Part shown: one piece after another, positions 40,573 through 49,666 of the stretch
Position numbering within the stretch: position 1 is the first letter of the stretch
Layout: the number at the start of each line of letters is the position of its first letter
DNA from: Mesorhizobium sp. LSHC420B00
Lineage (GTDB): Bacteria; Pseudomonadota; Alphaproteobacteria; Rhizobiales; Rhizobiaceae
Reading direction: 5' to 3'
Length of the DNA stretch: 64,000 nucleotides
Assembly (NCBI RefSeq): GCF_000503055.1
Contig: NZ_AYVY01000002.1
Location: 153,076-217,075, forward strand
Notes under the pieces: generated by a model
What the model was told of the DNA's origin: nothing
Database searches by the model: none
Seen by the model: the letters and a program-made list of their open reading frames with translations, nothing else
Program-made: the position numbers and the translations under genes

Positions 40573-40752
40573 GCGCCGCCCCTCATCCGCCTGCCGGCAC
40601 CTTCTCCCCGTATAGTGACGGGGCGAAGGGGCTGGCCGCAACCTCGGCGATGTTTTTGCAACGCTGGAGATTGGCGAAATCTTTTGCGAACGCGTCTTTC
40701 TCCCCGTCACTATACGGGGAGAAATGCCCGGCAGGGCAATGAGGGGCAGCGC
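40573..40752. repeat. Palindromic repeat element, 51-bp arms
   Basis: Arms 40573-40623 and 40702-40752 are inverted repeats matching at about 43 of 51 positions, the innermost 22 perfectly. The centre holds TGCAACG...ATTGGCGAAA at 40657-40679, which agrees with the element at 8295-8454 at 20 of 23 bases. Non-coding. Fills most of the gap between the reductase operators and hemB. Confidence 0.8.
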
Positions 40753-40834
40753 AAACCTGAAGCGATTGCCTGCGGTGGCCATGTCGCGCTTTGGACGAAG
40801 GAACGTTACTCGATGTGGGCGCTACGGAGGCGCA

Positions 40835-41866
40835 TCACCCCTTCAGCATCTCAGCCACTTCCGGCGCGAAATAGGTCAGGATGCCGTCGCAGCCGGCGCG
40901 CTTGAAGGCCAGCAGCGATTCAAGCATCGCCTTTTCCCCGTCGATCCAGCCATTGGCGGCGGCGGCCTTGATCATCGAATATTCGCCCGACACTTGATAG
41001 GCGAAGGTCGGCATCTGCAACTCGTCCTTCAGCCGGCGGATGATGTCGAGATAGGGCAGGCCGGGCTTGACCATCAGCATGTCGGCGCCCTCGGCGAGAT
41101 CCTGCTCGGCCTCGCGCACCGCTTCGTCGGAATTGGCGTGATCGATGTAATAGGTCTTCTTGTCGCCCTTGAGCAGGCCGGCGGTGCCGACCGCCTCGCG
41201 GTAGGGGCCGTAAAAGGCGGATGCGAACTTGGTCGCATAGGACATGATCGCTACATCCTGAAACCCATTGGCGTCCAGCGCATCGCGGATGGCACCGATC
41301 CGGCCGTCCATCATGTCCGAGGGGGCGATGATGTCGGCCCCTGCCGCCGCCTGGATGACGGCTGCTGCCGTCACCTGCTCCACCGTTTCATCATTGACGA
41401 TAATGCCGTCGCGCAAGATGCCGTCATGGCCATGCGAGGTGAACGGGTCCAGCGCCGCGTCGGTGATGATGCCGATCTCCGGCACCGCGCGCTTGATGGC
41501 GCGGGTGGCGCGGTTGATGATGTTTTCCGGATCGAGGATGTGCGAACCGGTCTGATCGCGCAGGCCGAGCTCGACATTGGGGAAAGTGGCGATCGCCGGA
41601 ATGCCAAGCTTAGCCGCGCGCTCAGCCTCCTTGACGGCGAGGTCGAGCGACAGGCGGAAGACGCCGGGCATGGCGGCGATCGGTTCGCGCACTTGTCTGC
41701 CGTCGACGACAAAGATCGGCCAGATCAGATCGTCGACCGAGAGCCGGTTCTCCTGGACAAGGCGGCGCGACCAATCGGCCTTGCGCATGCGCCGCAGCCG
41801 CCGGCTGCCGGTGATCTCGTCGACGCTGCGCGCGCCGGCAGGCTTTGCAGGGGTGAATTTGTTCAT
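40835..41866 (-). CDS. hemB: Delta-aminolevulinic acid dehydratase
   Basis: 343 residues from ATG 41866. Joins two 5-aminolevulinate molecules to porphobilinogen in haem synthesis. Schiff-base lysines in MSYATKFASAFYGPYREA and MVKPGLPYLDI are present; the metal site reads ITDAALDPFTSHGHDG, with Ala-Asp in place of the zinc cysteines (DxCLCxYT), the Mg2+-dependent form usual in rhizobia. Confidence 0.95.
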   Translation of the reverse strand: MNKFTPAKPAGARSVDEITGSRRLRRMRKADWSRRLVQENRLSVDDLIWPIFVVDGRQVREPIAAMPGVFRLSLDLAVKEAERAAKLGIPAIATFPNVELGLRDQTGSHILDPENIINRATRAIKRAVPEIGIITDAALDPFTSHGHDGILRDGIIVNDETVEQVTAAAVIQAAAGADIIAPSDMMDGRIGAIRDALDANGFQDVAIMSYATKFASAFYGPYREAVGTAGLLKGDKKTYYIDHANSDEAVREAEQDLAEGADMLMVKPGLPYLDIIRRLKDELQMPTFAYQVSGEYSMIKAAAANGWIDGEKAMLESLLAFKRAGCDGILTYFAPEVAEMLKG

Positions 41867-41953
41867 CGCCAAAACTCCGGATCGGGCGACTTTTACCACG
41901 AGCCTCCGCTGCTGACCAATGCGACACGATTGTGCCAGCGGTCCTGTCGGGCG

Positions 41954-42775
41954 CTATTCTGGTTGGCCATTGCCTGACAGGATCTGCGCAGCACCCCGCA
42001 TGGCGACGCGGAATGCCTCGTCGAAGTTGACGCCGCGCACTTGCCACTTGTAGGTCTTGCCGGCCATGGCAAGCCGCCAATCGGCGATCCAGCCCAACTC
42101 CTTGTCGCTCCAGACCAGGCTGCCGGCCAAGAGCTCTTGGTTGCCGACAGTTCTCGCCAGCAATTCGGGTGAGAGCGCACGCACCTGTTCGAAAATCGCC
42201 CCGGCTTTTACGAGAGCGGCCTTGCTTGGAATGACGATCTTCATCGCCAACGGTCCGGCTGCCGATTGAAAGGACTCTGCCATATAGGGGCTTTCGTCTC
42301 CGTCGCTCGCCAAGACAAAATGCTGGCGTGCATCTTGCACAGCTAGCAGTACCGAGATGATCGGCCGCTCGCCGAGCCACGGCTTGCTGCCGAGCTCAGC
42401 AAGCACTTTATCGATCACCGGCGGCGTGTACTGGCAAGTGAGATCGTGCGGCCGGTCGTACGTGCCTTGATCATCATGATTGGGGATACCTTCCATGCGA
42501 TCGCGATAGCGGAAGCTGCTGACGAAGCTGCCGGCCTTGTCGCGCAGTGCTGTCATCTGAGGTTTCGCCGGCAGGCGCTGGTCGCCGGATACCCGCACCA
42601 GCACTTTGTCGAGGCAGACCTTGAAGCCGGCCTGACGATGTTCTTCTCCCTGGCCATTGACGATGGTTTGCGACTGGTAGAGTTCTGCGAGGCTTGTCGC
42701 CAAGGCTGGATGGCCAGCCAGGCAGGTGCAGACTAACCCGATTGCCACCAGTGCAAGGCGCGAAAATCGAATCAT
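41954..42775 (-). CDS. DUF2066-type exported protein
   Basis: 273 residues from ATG 42775; the frame runs open to 43180 antisense to the next gene, which is chance. Signal peptide to about AGHPALA. Then a DUF2066-like body (SLAELYQSQTIVNGQGEEHRQAGFKVCLDKVLVRVSGDQRL). Periplasmic or outer face; function unknown. Follows hemB on the same strand side but is separately spaced. Confidence 0.75.
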   Translation of the reverse strand: MIRFSRLALVAIGLVCTCLAGHPALATSLAELYQSQTIVNGQGEEHRQAGFKVCLDKVLVRVSGDQRLPAKPQMTALRDKAGSFVSSFRYRDRMEGIPNHDDQGTYDRPHDLTCQYTPPVIDKVLAELGSKPWLGERPIISVLLAVQDARQHFVLASDGDESPYMAESFQSAAGPLAMKIVIPSKAALVKAGAIFEQVRALSPELLARTVGNQELLAGSLVWSDKELGWIADWRLAMAGKTYKWQVRGVNFDEAFRVAMRGAAQILSGNGQPE

Positions 42776-42971
42776 AGACGACGTCCCCGTCGGTGCCGCG
42801 TTGCAACGCGCCTGCCATGACTTTTTCGTCATTACTGCCTGTAGCCGTCGATTGTTAGCACCGGCTTCCGGTCCGGGCCAGAGGCTGCGCTGGCGTGCCC
42901 GCCATTGACGCGGCCATGCGCCACGCTTTAGCACTTCACTCCCGGCGGGCGCGGGGAGGGATTCTCTGGCG

Positions 42972-44015
42972 ATGGATTTTGGCGGAGGCGACGAGATTCG
43001 CTTCGAAAGATTGGGCAGGGCCGGCGTCGTCACGCTGACGCGGCCGCAGGCGCTCAATGCCGTGACCCACCGCATGGTCAAAGCGCTGGACAAGGCGCTG
43101 CGCAGCTGGGAGCGTGACGACGGCATTGACGTCGTTGTCGTCAAGGCCGAGGGCAGGGCGTTTTCGGCAGGCGGCGACATCCTTCATATCTACGAGGCCG
43201 GCCGGGCAGGAAAGCCTCTGGTCGATTTCTTCGCCGACGAATACCGGCTGAACGCCCGTATCGCCCATTTCAAAAAACCCTATGTCGCGCTGATCGACGG
43301 CATCGTCATGGGCGGTGGCGTCGGCATCTCCTTCCATGGCTCGCAGCGGGTGCTGACCGAGAACGCCCAGTTCGCCATGCCCGAGGTCGGCATTGGCTTT
43401 TTCCCGGATGTCGGCGCCAGCCATCTGTTGCCGGATCTTGGCGGCAGCTTCGGCATGTATCTGGCCCTGACCGGCAACCGCATCCGCCATGGCGATGCAT
43501 TGTGGTCGGGCCTGGCCACGCATACGATCAAGGCGGAGGATCAAGCTGGCTTTCTCGACCGGCTGGCGGCAAGCGGCGACCCGGAATCGGTGCTGCGCGG
43601 CTGCTTCGTCCCGGCCAAACGCGAGACCGACAGGCCGACGCTCGAAGTCATCGCCAGGCATTTCGCGCAGCCGTCGCTGGCCGATATCGTCGCCAGCCTG
43701 GAGCGGGCAGCCACTGCCGACGAGTTCGCGGCAAAGACGCTGGCCACCATCCGCACCCGGTCGCCGACCAGCCTGCATGTCGCCTGGCGCCAGATCAGAG
43801 CCGGGCAGACGTTGTCGATGGACGAGTGCATGAAAATGGAGTTCCGTATCCTCAACCGCATGCTTGCCGGGCACGACTTCTATGAAGGCATCCGTGCTGC
43901 CATCATCGACAAGGGCTCGACGCCGCAATGGCGGCCGGCAGGCATCGATAAGGTCAGCGCCGTCGACGTCGATGCCTATTTCGCACCGCTCGGCGGACGG
44001 GAACTGAAGTTGTGA
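42972..44015 (+). CDS. 3-hydroxyisobutyryl-CoA hydrolase-like enoyl-CoA hydratase
   Basis: 347 residues, crotonase fold. Oxyanion loops FSAGGDI and GIVMGGGVG, and MPEVGIGFFPDVGASHLLPDL with the Glu and Asp of the HIBYL-CoA hydrolase branch, valine breakdown. The C-terminal HIBCH extension (SMDECMKMEFRILNRMLAGHDFYEGIRAAIIDKG) confirms the branch. Its stop overlaps the next start (GTGA). Confidence 0.9.
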   Translation: MDFGGGDEIRFERLGRAGVVTLTRPQALNAVTHRMVKALDKALRSWERDDGIDVVVVKAEGRAFSAGGDILHIYEAGRAGKPLVDFFADEYRLNARIAHFKKPYVALIDGIVMGGGVGISFHGSQRVLTENAQFAMPEVGIGFFPDVGASHLLPDLGGSFGMYLALTGNRIRHGDALWSGLATHTIKAEDQAGFLDRLAASGDPESVLRGCFVPAKRETDRPTLEVIARHFAQPSLADIVASLERAATADEFAAKTLATIRTRSPTSLHVAWRQIRAGQTLSMDECMKMEFRILNRMLAGHDFYEGIRAAIIDKGSTPQWRPAGIDKVSAVDVDAYFAPLGGRELKL

Positions 44016-44434
44016 GCGAGGCCGCCTCGAGACGCGTGGTGCTGCAGCCCTCGACGGTCGAGGTCATCTTCGCCTGGTTCCAGCGCGTCATCGCCGGCTA
44101 CTGCCTGCTGTTCGGCATCTTGTACTGGATCCGGCTGATCGGCTTTTACCCCGGCCCCTTATGGCGCTTCGACCTGATGCCGGTGCACTGGCAGGTGGCG
44201 GCGGTGGTGCTGGCGGTGTTTTTTCCATTCGCCGCCGCCGGCCTGTGGATGCTGGCGTCCTGGGGGCCGGTGATCTGGTTCATCTGCGCGGTGACCGAGA
44301 CGGTCATGTATGCCGGCTTCCCCGAGCTGTTCGGCCACCGGCTGCTGATCGTCGCCTCGCATCTTGCGGTGGCGCTGCTCTACATCGTATTCCGCGTGGT
44401 GATCTGGATCCAGAAGCGGCAGGCCCGGCGATAG
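44012..44434 (+). CDS. DUF6163-like small membrane protein
   Basis: 140 residues from GTG 44012, overlapping the upstream stop. Four helices, starting with VEVIFAWFQRVIAGYCLLFGILYWIRLIG. A Rhizobiales-type family of unknown role, named from memory. Co-translated with the hydrolase. Confidence 0.7.
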   Translation: MSEAASRRVVLQPSTVEVIFAWFQRVIAGYCLLFGILYWIRLIGFYPGPLWRFDLMPVHWQVAAVVLAVFFPFAAAGLWMLASWGPVIWFICAVTETVMYAGFPELFGHRLLIVASHLAVALLYIVFRVVIWIQKRQARR

Positions 44435-44637
44435 CAATTCCGGTCAAGGATCGGTGGCTAAATCTTTAGGTTAATTATCCTTGCTCGGGTGACCGTCCGT
44501 TAAGCCTCTTTCGAAACCCCTTACCGGTAAGCTCTTGTTAGCCTTGGCGTTTAAGTCGAATTTTATGAGTATTCGATAGTGTCGCGATCAAGGTGAAGAA
44601 CAAAAAATCACCGGGCGACAAACGAGAGGCAAAGACA

Positions 44638-45153
44638 ATGATCAATTCGCGTCCGGCGGCGAAGACCGCCAACGTATCCGATGACCGCCGCGAGGCGATC
44701 CGTTCGCTGTACATGGAATCGCTGCAGCTGGTCGAGCGGCTACACCGCCGTCTGCTTGACGTGATCAAGGACGAATTCGACCGCAACGGCCGCTCCGATA
44801 TCAACGCCATCCAGGCGCTGCTCCTGTTCAACATCGGCAATTCGGAGTTGACGGCCGGCGAGCTGCGCTCGCGCGGCTATTATCTCGGCTCGAATGTCTC
44901 CTACAATCTGAAGAAGCTGGTCGATCTCGGCTTCATCAACCACCAGCGCTCGCGCATCGACCGCCGTTCGGTGCGGGTTTCGCTGACGCCGAAGGGCAAT
45001 GAGGTGGCGGAGGTCGTCGCCGGCCTATATGAGCGCCATGTCGGCTCGATCGAGCAGGTCGGCGGCATCAACACCGAAGAGTTCAAGCAGATGAATCGCG
45101 CCCTCCAGCGGCTGGACCGGTTCTGGAACGATACCATCGCTTACCGGATGTAG
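44638..45153 (+). CDS. ldtR: MarR-family regulator LdtR
   Basis: 171 residues from ATG 44638; a longer frame opens at 44593. Winged helix with SELTAGELRSRGYYLGSNVSYNLKKLVDLGFINHQRSRIDRRSVRVSLTPKG, very close to my memory of LdtR of Liberibacter and Sinorhizobium, which activates the L,D-transpeptidase gene ldtP and responds to small ligands. The next gene is that transpeptidase. A terminator ends the ldtR transcript. Confidence 0.88.
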   Translation: MINSRPAAKTANVSDDRREAIRSLYMESLQLVERLHRRLLDVIKDEFDRNGRSDINAIQALLLFNIGNSELTAGELRSRGYYLGSNVSYNLKKLVDLGFINHQRSRIDRRSVRVSLTPKGNEVAEVVAGLYERHVGSIEQVGGINTEEFKQMNRALQRLDRFWNDTIAYRM

Positions 45154-45213
45154 TCGCACCCGCCGCATAAAAATCCGAAGCTGGACCACGGGAGCGCTGC
45201 CGCGGAGCGGACC

Positions 45214-45243
45214 AAAGGCCGGTGCCGAAAAGCACCGGTCTTT
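45214..45243 (+). terminator. Intrinsic terminator of ldtR
   Basis: AAAGGCCGGTGC and GCACCGGTCTTT form a 12-bp stem with one G-T pair around CGAAAA, followed by TCC. Separates ldtR from ldtP. Confidence 0.8.
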
Positions 45244-45362
45244 CCGTTTCGTCAGGCCGGCCGATCCAAATTCGAGCAACAGCCACGTTGCCGCCATATT
45301 CCAGTGGAACCGAAGATGCGGGTGATGCTGGGGCCAAAGCCGTGCATTTGTCCTGTGCTCAA

Positions 45363-45395
45363 ATCACTTCCCATGTGTTTTTACACCGAAGTGAT
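45363..45395. promoter_or_regulatory. Candidate LdtR operator of ldtP
   Basis: ATCACTTC (45363-45370) and GAAGTGAT (45388-45395) are perfect inverted repeats; inside, GTGT-TTTT-ACAC forms a second dyad. It lies 82 bases before ldtP in a 323-base gap otherwise holding only the ldtR terminator and a weaker TTGGCT/AGCCAA dyad at 45407-45429. Confidence 0.55.
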
Positions 45396-45476
45396 GCGGG
45401 CCATGGTTGGCTAATTGTTAAGAAGCCAACTCTAGAGTGCGGGCGAGACCGCCCGGTAGGTTGAGTTGTAGCAAGA

Positions 45477-46745
45477 ATGTCTGGACCGTCCATGAGAACC
45501 AGCCGCCGTTTCTTCCTTTCAGGAGCCTCCGCGCTCGCAGCCGCTATGGTCGCCGGCCGTGCCAGTGCGCAGGATGTGATCGGAGATATCCTGAAATCCT
45601 CGGCCCGCGGCAATTGGGACGACCAGTTCGACGCCCGCCCAAGCCAGGGCGGCAAGGTGGCCTCGACGCTGCCCATCTTCAGCCTGCAGACCGTTTCGTT
45701 CACCGAGCAGGCGGTCGCGCAATACCAGAACATTGTCGCCCAGGGCGGCTGGGAACCGGTTCCCGACACCAAGAAATTGCAGCTCGGCGTCGACGATCCC
45801 GACGTGGTCCCGCTGCGCAAGCGTCTGATGATTGCGGGCGATCTGGCGCAGAGCGCCGGCATTTCGACAGCCTTCGATTCCTATGTCGACTCCGCGGTCA
45901 AGCGCTTCCAGGCGCGCCATGGCCTGCCTGCCGACGGGACGCTGGGCCAATATTCTTATGCCGCGATGAATGTTTCGGCGCCAATTCGGCTCGGCCAGTT
46001 GCAGACCAATCTGCAGCGGCTGCGCGAGCGCGCCGGCACGCTGGGCAACCGTTACGTGCTGGTCGACATCCCGGGCGCCCAGATCGAGGCGGTCGAGAAC
46101 GATCGCGTCGTGCTGCGCCATACCGCGATCGTCGGCAAGATCGACCGCCAGACGCCGATCGTCAATTCCAAGATCAACGAGATCATCGTCAATCCCTACT
46201 GGAACGCGCCGGTCTCGATCGTGCGCAAGGACATCATTCCGCTGATGCGGAAGGACCCCAACTATCTCAAGGACAGCCACATCCGTCTGTTCGCGCCGGA
46301 TGGCAGCGAGGTTGATCCGCTGACCGTCGACTGGTCGACCGACGACGCCGAGAAGTACCGCTTCCGCCAGGATCCGGGTGCTGGCAACGCGATGGCCTCG
46401 GTCAAGATCAATTTCCCCAGCCCGGACGGCGTCTACATGCACGACACGCCGCAGCAGAGCCTGTTCGGCAAGATGATGCGCTTCGATTCATCGGGCTGCG
46501 TGCGCGTCCAGAATGTGCGCGATCTCGTCACCTGGATTCTTCGCGATACGCCGGGTTGGAACCGTCAGCACTTCGAGGCAGCGATCAAGAGTGGCGAGAA
46601 CGTCCCGGTGCAGGTCACCAATCCGGTGGCGGTCTATTTCCTCTACATCTCGGCCTGGTCGACAGGGCCGGGCGTGGTGCAGTTCCGCGACGACATTTAC
46701 GGCCTCGACGGGGCCAACGAGCTGCAGATCACATCCGCGCTCTAA
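45477..46745 (+). CDS. ldtP: L,D-transpeptidase LdtP
   Basis: 422 residues (ATG 45477 or 45492). N-terminal twin-arginine-like SRRFFLSGASALAAA leader, peptidoglycan-binding domain around 110-165 (FQARHGLPADGTLGQYSYAAM), then a YkuD/YcbB catalytic domain. His322 in HDTP and Cys341 in SSGCVRV form the active site. Makes 3-3 crosslinks or anchors outer-membrane proteins to peptidoglycan. Regulated by LdtR next door. Confidence 0.92.
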   Translation: MSGPSMRTSRRFFLSGASALAAAMVAGRASAQDVIGDILKSSARGNWDDQFDARPSQGGKVASTLPIFSLQTVSFTEQAVAQYQNIVAQGGWEPVPDTKKLQLGVDDPDVVPLRKRLMIAGDLAQSAGISTAFDSYVDSAVKRFQARHGLPADGTLGQYSYAAMNVSAPIRLGQLQTNLQRLRERAGTLGNRYVLVDIPGAQIEAVENDRVVLRHTAIVGKIDRQTPIVNSKINEIIVNPYWNAPVSIVRKDIIPLMRKDPNYLKDSHIRLFAPDGSEVDPLTVDWSTDDAEKYRFRQDPGAGNAMASVKINFPSPDGVYMHDTPQQSLFGKMMRFDSSGCVRVQNVRDLVTWILRDTPGWNRQHFEAAIKSGENVPVQVTNPVAVYFLYISAWSTGPGVVQFRDDIYGLDGANELQITSAL

Positions 46746-46763
46746 ACAGCTGAGTTCATTTGC

Positions 46764-46790
46764 AAAAGGCCGCCGGAAGGGCGGCCTTTT
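46764..46790 (+). terminator. Intrinsic terminator of ldtP
   Basis: AAAAGGCCGCC and GGCGGCCTTTT pair around GGAAG, followed by further T. Strong terminator 20 bases after the ldtP stop. Confidence 0.9.
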
Positions 46791-47040
46791 TTATTGTCGC
46801 CGTCGCGCTCTGAGCTTTGCGCATGATTCCGAAAATCGGTTCGCCACGGACCATATGCAAACCACGCGGCGCTGTTCAGGAAATCACGCGAAGCCCTGCT
46901 GTCGGCCGGCAGGCGAGGAAATAATGTGCTTTCAGGGCGCTGGCGCAATCCGGCCAGCAAATTTCGCGCAGCAAACGTGGCGGGCCGAAAGCAACTGTGT
47001 TAATGGCGCGACAGACCCCGAACCTTGAGGATTTCAGCCC

Positions 47041-48354
47041 ATGGCAACAGCAGCGGCAGTGTCGAACAAATTCGAATCCTTCTTCGAAACCACGCTTGCC
47101 GATGCCGACCCCGAGATTTTCGGCGCCATCCGCAACGAACTCGGCCGCCAGCGCCACGAGATCGAGCTGATTGCCTCGGAAAACATTGTCTCGCGCGCCG
47201 TGCTTGAGGCGCAAGGGTCGATCATGACCAACAAATATGCCGAGGGCTATCCGGGCAAGCGCTACTATGGCGGCTGCCAATTCGTCGATGTCGCCGAGGA
47301 ACTGGCCATTGAACGCGCGAAAAAGCTGTTCGGCTGCAACTTCGCCAACGTCCAGCCGAATTCCGGCAGCCAGATGAACCAGGCGGTGTTCCTGGCGCTG
47401 CTGCAGCCCGGCGACACCTTCATGGGCCTCGACCTCAATTCCGGCGGGCACCTGACGCATGGCTCGCCGGTCAATATGAGCGGCAAATGGTTCAAGGTTG
47501 TCTCCTATGGCGTGCGCAGGGATGATCATCTGCTCGACATGGATGCGATCGAGAAGACCGCCCATGAGACCAAGCCGAAATTGATCCTGGCCGGCGGCAC
47601 CGCCTATTCACGCATCTGGGACTGGAAGCGTTTTCGCGAGATTGCCGATTCGATCGGTGCCTATCTGATGGTCGACATGGCCCACATCGCCGGCCTGGTC
47701 GCCGGCGGCGTGCATCCTTCGCCGCTGCCGCATGCTCATGTGGTGACCACCACGACGCACAAATCGCTGCGTGGGCCGCGCGGTGGCATGATCCTTTGCA
47801 ATGACGAGGAGATTGCCAAGAAGATGAATTCGGCCGTCTTCCCCGGCCTGCAGGGCGGACCGCTGATGCATGTCATCGCCGCCAAGGCGGTGGCTCTGGG
47901 CGAAGCGCTGAACCCGAGCTTCAAGATATATGCGGAGAGCGTCGTCGCAAATGCCAAGGCGCTGGCCTCCAGCCTGCAGGAAACCGGTCTCGACATCGTC
48001 TCCGGCGGTACCGACAACCATCTGATGCTGGTCGATCTGCGTCCCAAGAACGCCACCGGCAAGCGCGCCGAAGCTGCCCTTGGCCGCGCTAACATCACCT
48101 GCAACAAGAACGGCATCCCCTTCGATCCGGAAAAGCCCTTCGTGACCTCGGGCGTTCGGCTCGGCACGCCGGCCGGCACCACGCGCGGCTTCGGCCAGGC
48201 CGAGTTCCGTGAGATCGGCAAGCTGATCGCCGAAGTGCTGGATGGACTGAAGGTCGCCAATTCCGATGAGGGCAATGCGGCCGTCGAGACAGCCGTGAAG
48301 GCCAAGGTGGCGGCATTGACGGATCGTTTTCCGCTTTATCCGTATCTTGGTTGA
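47041..48354 (+). CDS. glyA: Serine hydroxymethyltransferase
   Basis: 437 residues. Converts Ser and tetrahydrofolate to Gly and methylene-THF with PLP. Visible: [19 protein letters not shown] start, PLP-Lys in [16 protein letters not shown] and the C-terminal [15 protein letters not shown]. Heads the usual alphaproteobacterial glyA-nrdR-rib-nusB string. Confidence 0.97.
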   Translation: MATAAAVSNKFESFFETTLADADPEIFGAIRNELGRQRHEIELIASENIVSRAVLEAQGSIMTNKYAEGYPGKRYYGGCQFVDVAEELAIERAKKLFGCNFANVQPNSGSQMNQAVFLALLQPGDTFMGLDLNSGGHLTHGSPVNMSGKWFKVVSYGVRRDDHLLDMDAIEKTAHETKPKLILAGGTAYSRIWDWKRFREIADSIGAYLMVDMAHIAGLVAGGVHPSPLPHAHVVTTTTHKSLRGPRGGMILCNDEEIAKKMNSAVFPGLQGGPLMHVIAAKAVALGEALNPSFKIYAESVVANAKALASSLQETGLDIVSGGTDNHLMLVDLRPKNATGKRAEAALGRANITCNKNGIPFDPEKPFVTSGVRLGTPAGTTRGFGQAEFREIGKLIAEVLDGLKVANSDEGNAAVETAVKAKVAALTDRFPLYPYLG

Positions 48355-48422
48355 CCGACGCTAGTGACCTCCATGTGCGGGACAATCCCGGTGCGACAGC
48401 AAGGCACCTGCGGAGAAGCTCA

Positions 48423-49001
48423 ATGATGCCAACTTTCCGTTTCGCCGGCTTTGGTGCCTTGCTGGCATCGGCTATCTTGCAGCTGTCCGGCCTCGCCTTG
48501 GCACAGACCGAGCCGACCCCGGCAGCACCCAAGACAGAGACCTTCGGCAGGTGGTCCACCACGGTGGACGAGGTCAACACCGGTGAGGATGTGCGCAAGA
48601 CCTGCGCCGCCTCGACGGTCTTTTTCGACGCAAACGGCACCAGCGGCACCCTTACGCTAGCCATCTCGAATGGCGACGTACTGCCGCCCGAGGGCTATCC
48701 GAGCCTCATCATCGCCGTGAGAAACGGTGACTTGCCTAAGGGCGACAACATCCCGGCGGTGTTCCGCGACGTCAACGACAAGATCAAGGCTGGTTTTCAT
48801 CTTATCGCCGACGGCCAGTGGATAGTGAACAACAAGCCCGAGACAACCCTCGCCATACTGCGTGCCATGCGCAGTACCAGCGCCCTCGATGTCAGCTTCG
48901 CCGACAAGCCGGTCGCGACCATATCGATGGACGGCTTCACCAAGGCCTATCGCTATCTCGGCACGTCCTGCGGCTTCCCGACCGGCGACGTCGCTCCCTG
49001 A
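48423..49001 (+). CDS. Small exported protein
   Basis: 192 residues from ATG 48423 with CGGAGAAG upstream. Signal peptide to about LALA-QTE, then FGRWSTTVDEVNTGEDVRKTCAAST, loosely like the IalB fold (two spaced Cys, Trp). Not firmly assigned. Lies between glyA and nrdR. Confidence 0.65.
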   Translation: MMPTFRFAGFGALLASAILQLSGLALAQTEPTPAAPKTETFGRWSTTVDEVNTGEDVRKTCAASTVFFDANGTSGTLTLAISNGDVLPPEGYPSLIIAVRNGDLPKGDNIPAVFRDVNDKIKAGFHLIADGQWIVNNKPETTLAILRAMRSTSALDVSFADKPVATISMDGFTKAYRYLGTSCGFPTGDVAP

Positions 49002-49154
49002 TTGGCGGATTGCCGTCCAACTGATTGCCGCTCTCGCAATTTTCCTCGTGCCTCGCTATCTCTGAGACGCGATCGGTCATCGGCCATACTTTGCCATCGT
49101 GGCAAAAACCTCTAAGCCTTTCGCTCCACGAGAATCGCGAACCGAAGGCTCTCC

Positions 49155-49664
49155 ATGCGCTGTCCCTACTGCCAGTCCGAAGATACGCAGGTGAAGGATT
49201 CGCGCCCCGCCGAAGACGGCGCGGCGATCCGCAGGCGGCGCGTCTGCCCGGATTGCGGCGGCCGCTTCACCACTTTCGAGCGCGTCCAATTGCGCGATCT
49301 CGTCGTGGTGAAGAAGTCGGGACGCAAGGTGCCGTTCGACCGCGACAAGCTGCTGCGCTCGGTCGAGATTGCGGTACGCAAGCGTAACGTCGACCCGGAG
49401 CGCATCGACCGCGCGGTGACCGGCATAGTGCGCCAGCTGGAAAGCTCGGGCGAGACCGAGGTCGCCTCCGGCGAAGTCGGCCGGCTGGTCATGGAGGCGC
49501 TTAAGTCGCTCGACGATGTCGCCTATGTGCGCTTTGCCTCCGTCTACCGCAATTTCCGCGAGGCCAAGGATTTCCACGACGTGTTGGGCGAGCTCAAAGG
49601 CGACGAGCTCAAAAGTGACGAGCCCAGGGGCCGAGAGCTGAAGAGCGAAGAGGACGCCGGCTGA
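49155..49664 (+). CDS. nrdR: Transcriptional repressor NrdR
   Basis: 169 residues. Zinc finger CPYC...CPDCGGRF, then an ATP-cone. Represses ribonucleotide reductase genes according to dATP. The Lys/Glu-rich tail (about 150-169) is longer than in E. coli. Two bases before ribD. Confidence 0.95.
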   Translation: MRCPYCQSEDTQVKDSRPAEDGAAIRRRRVCPDCGGRFTTFERVQLRDLVVVKKSGRKVPFDRDKLLRSVEIAVRKRNVDPERIDRAVTGIVRQLESSGETEVASGEVGRLVMEALKSLDDVAYVRFASVYRNFREAKDFHDVLGELKGDELKSDEPRGRELKSEEDAG

Positions 49665-49666
49665 GC

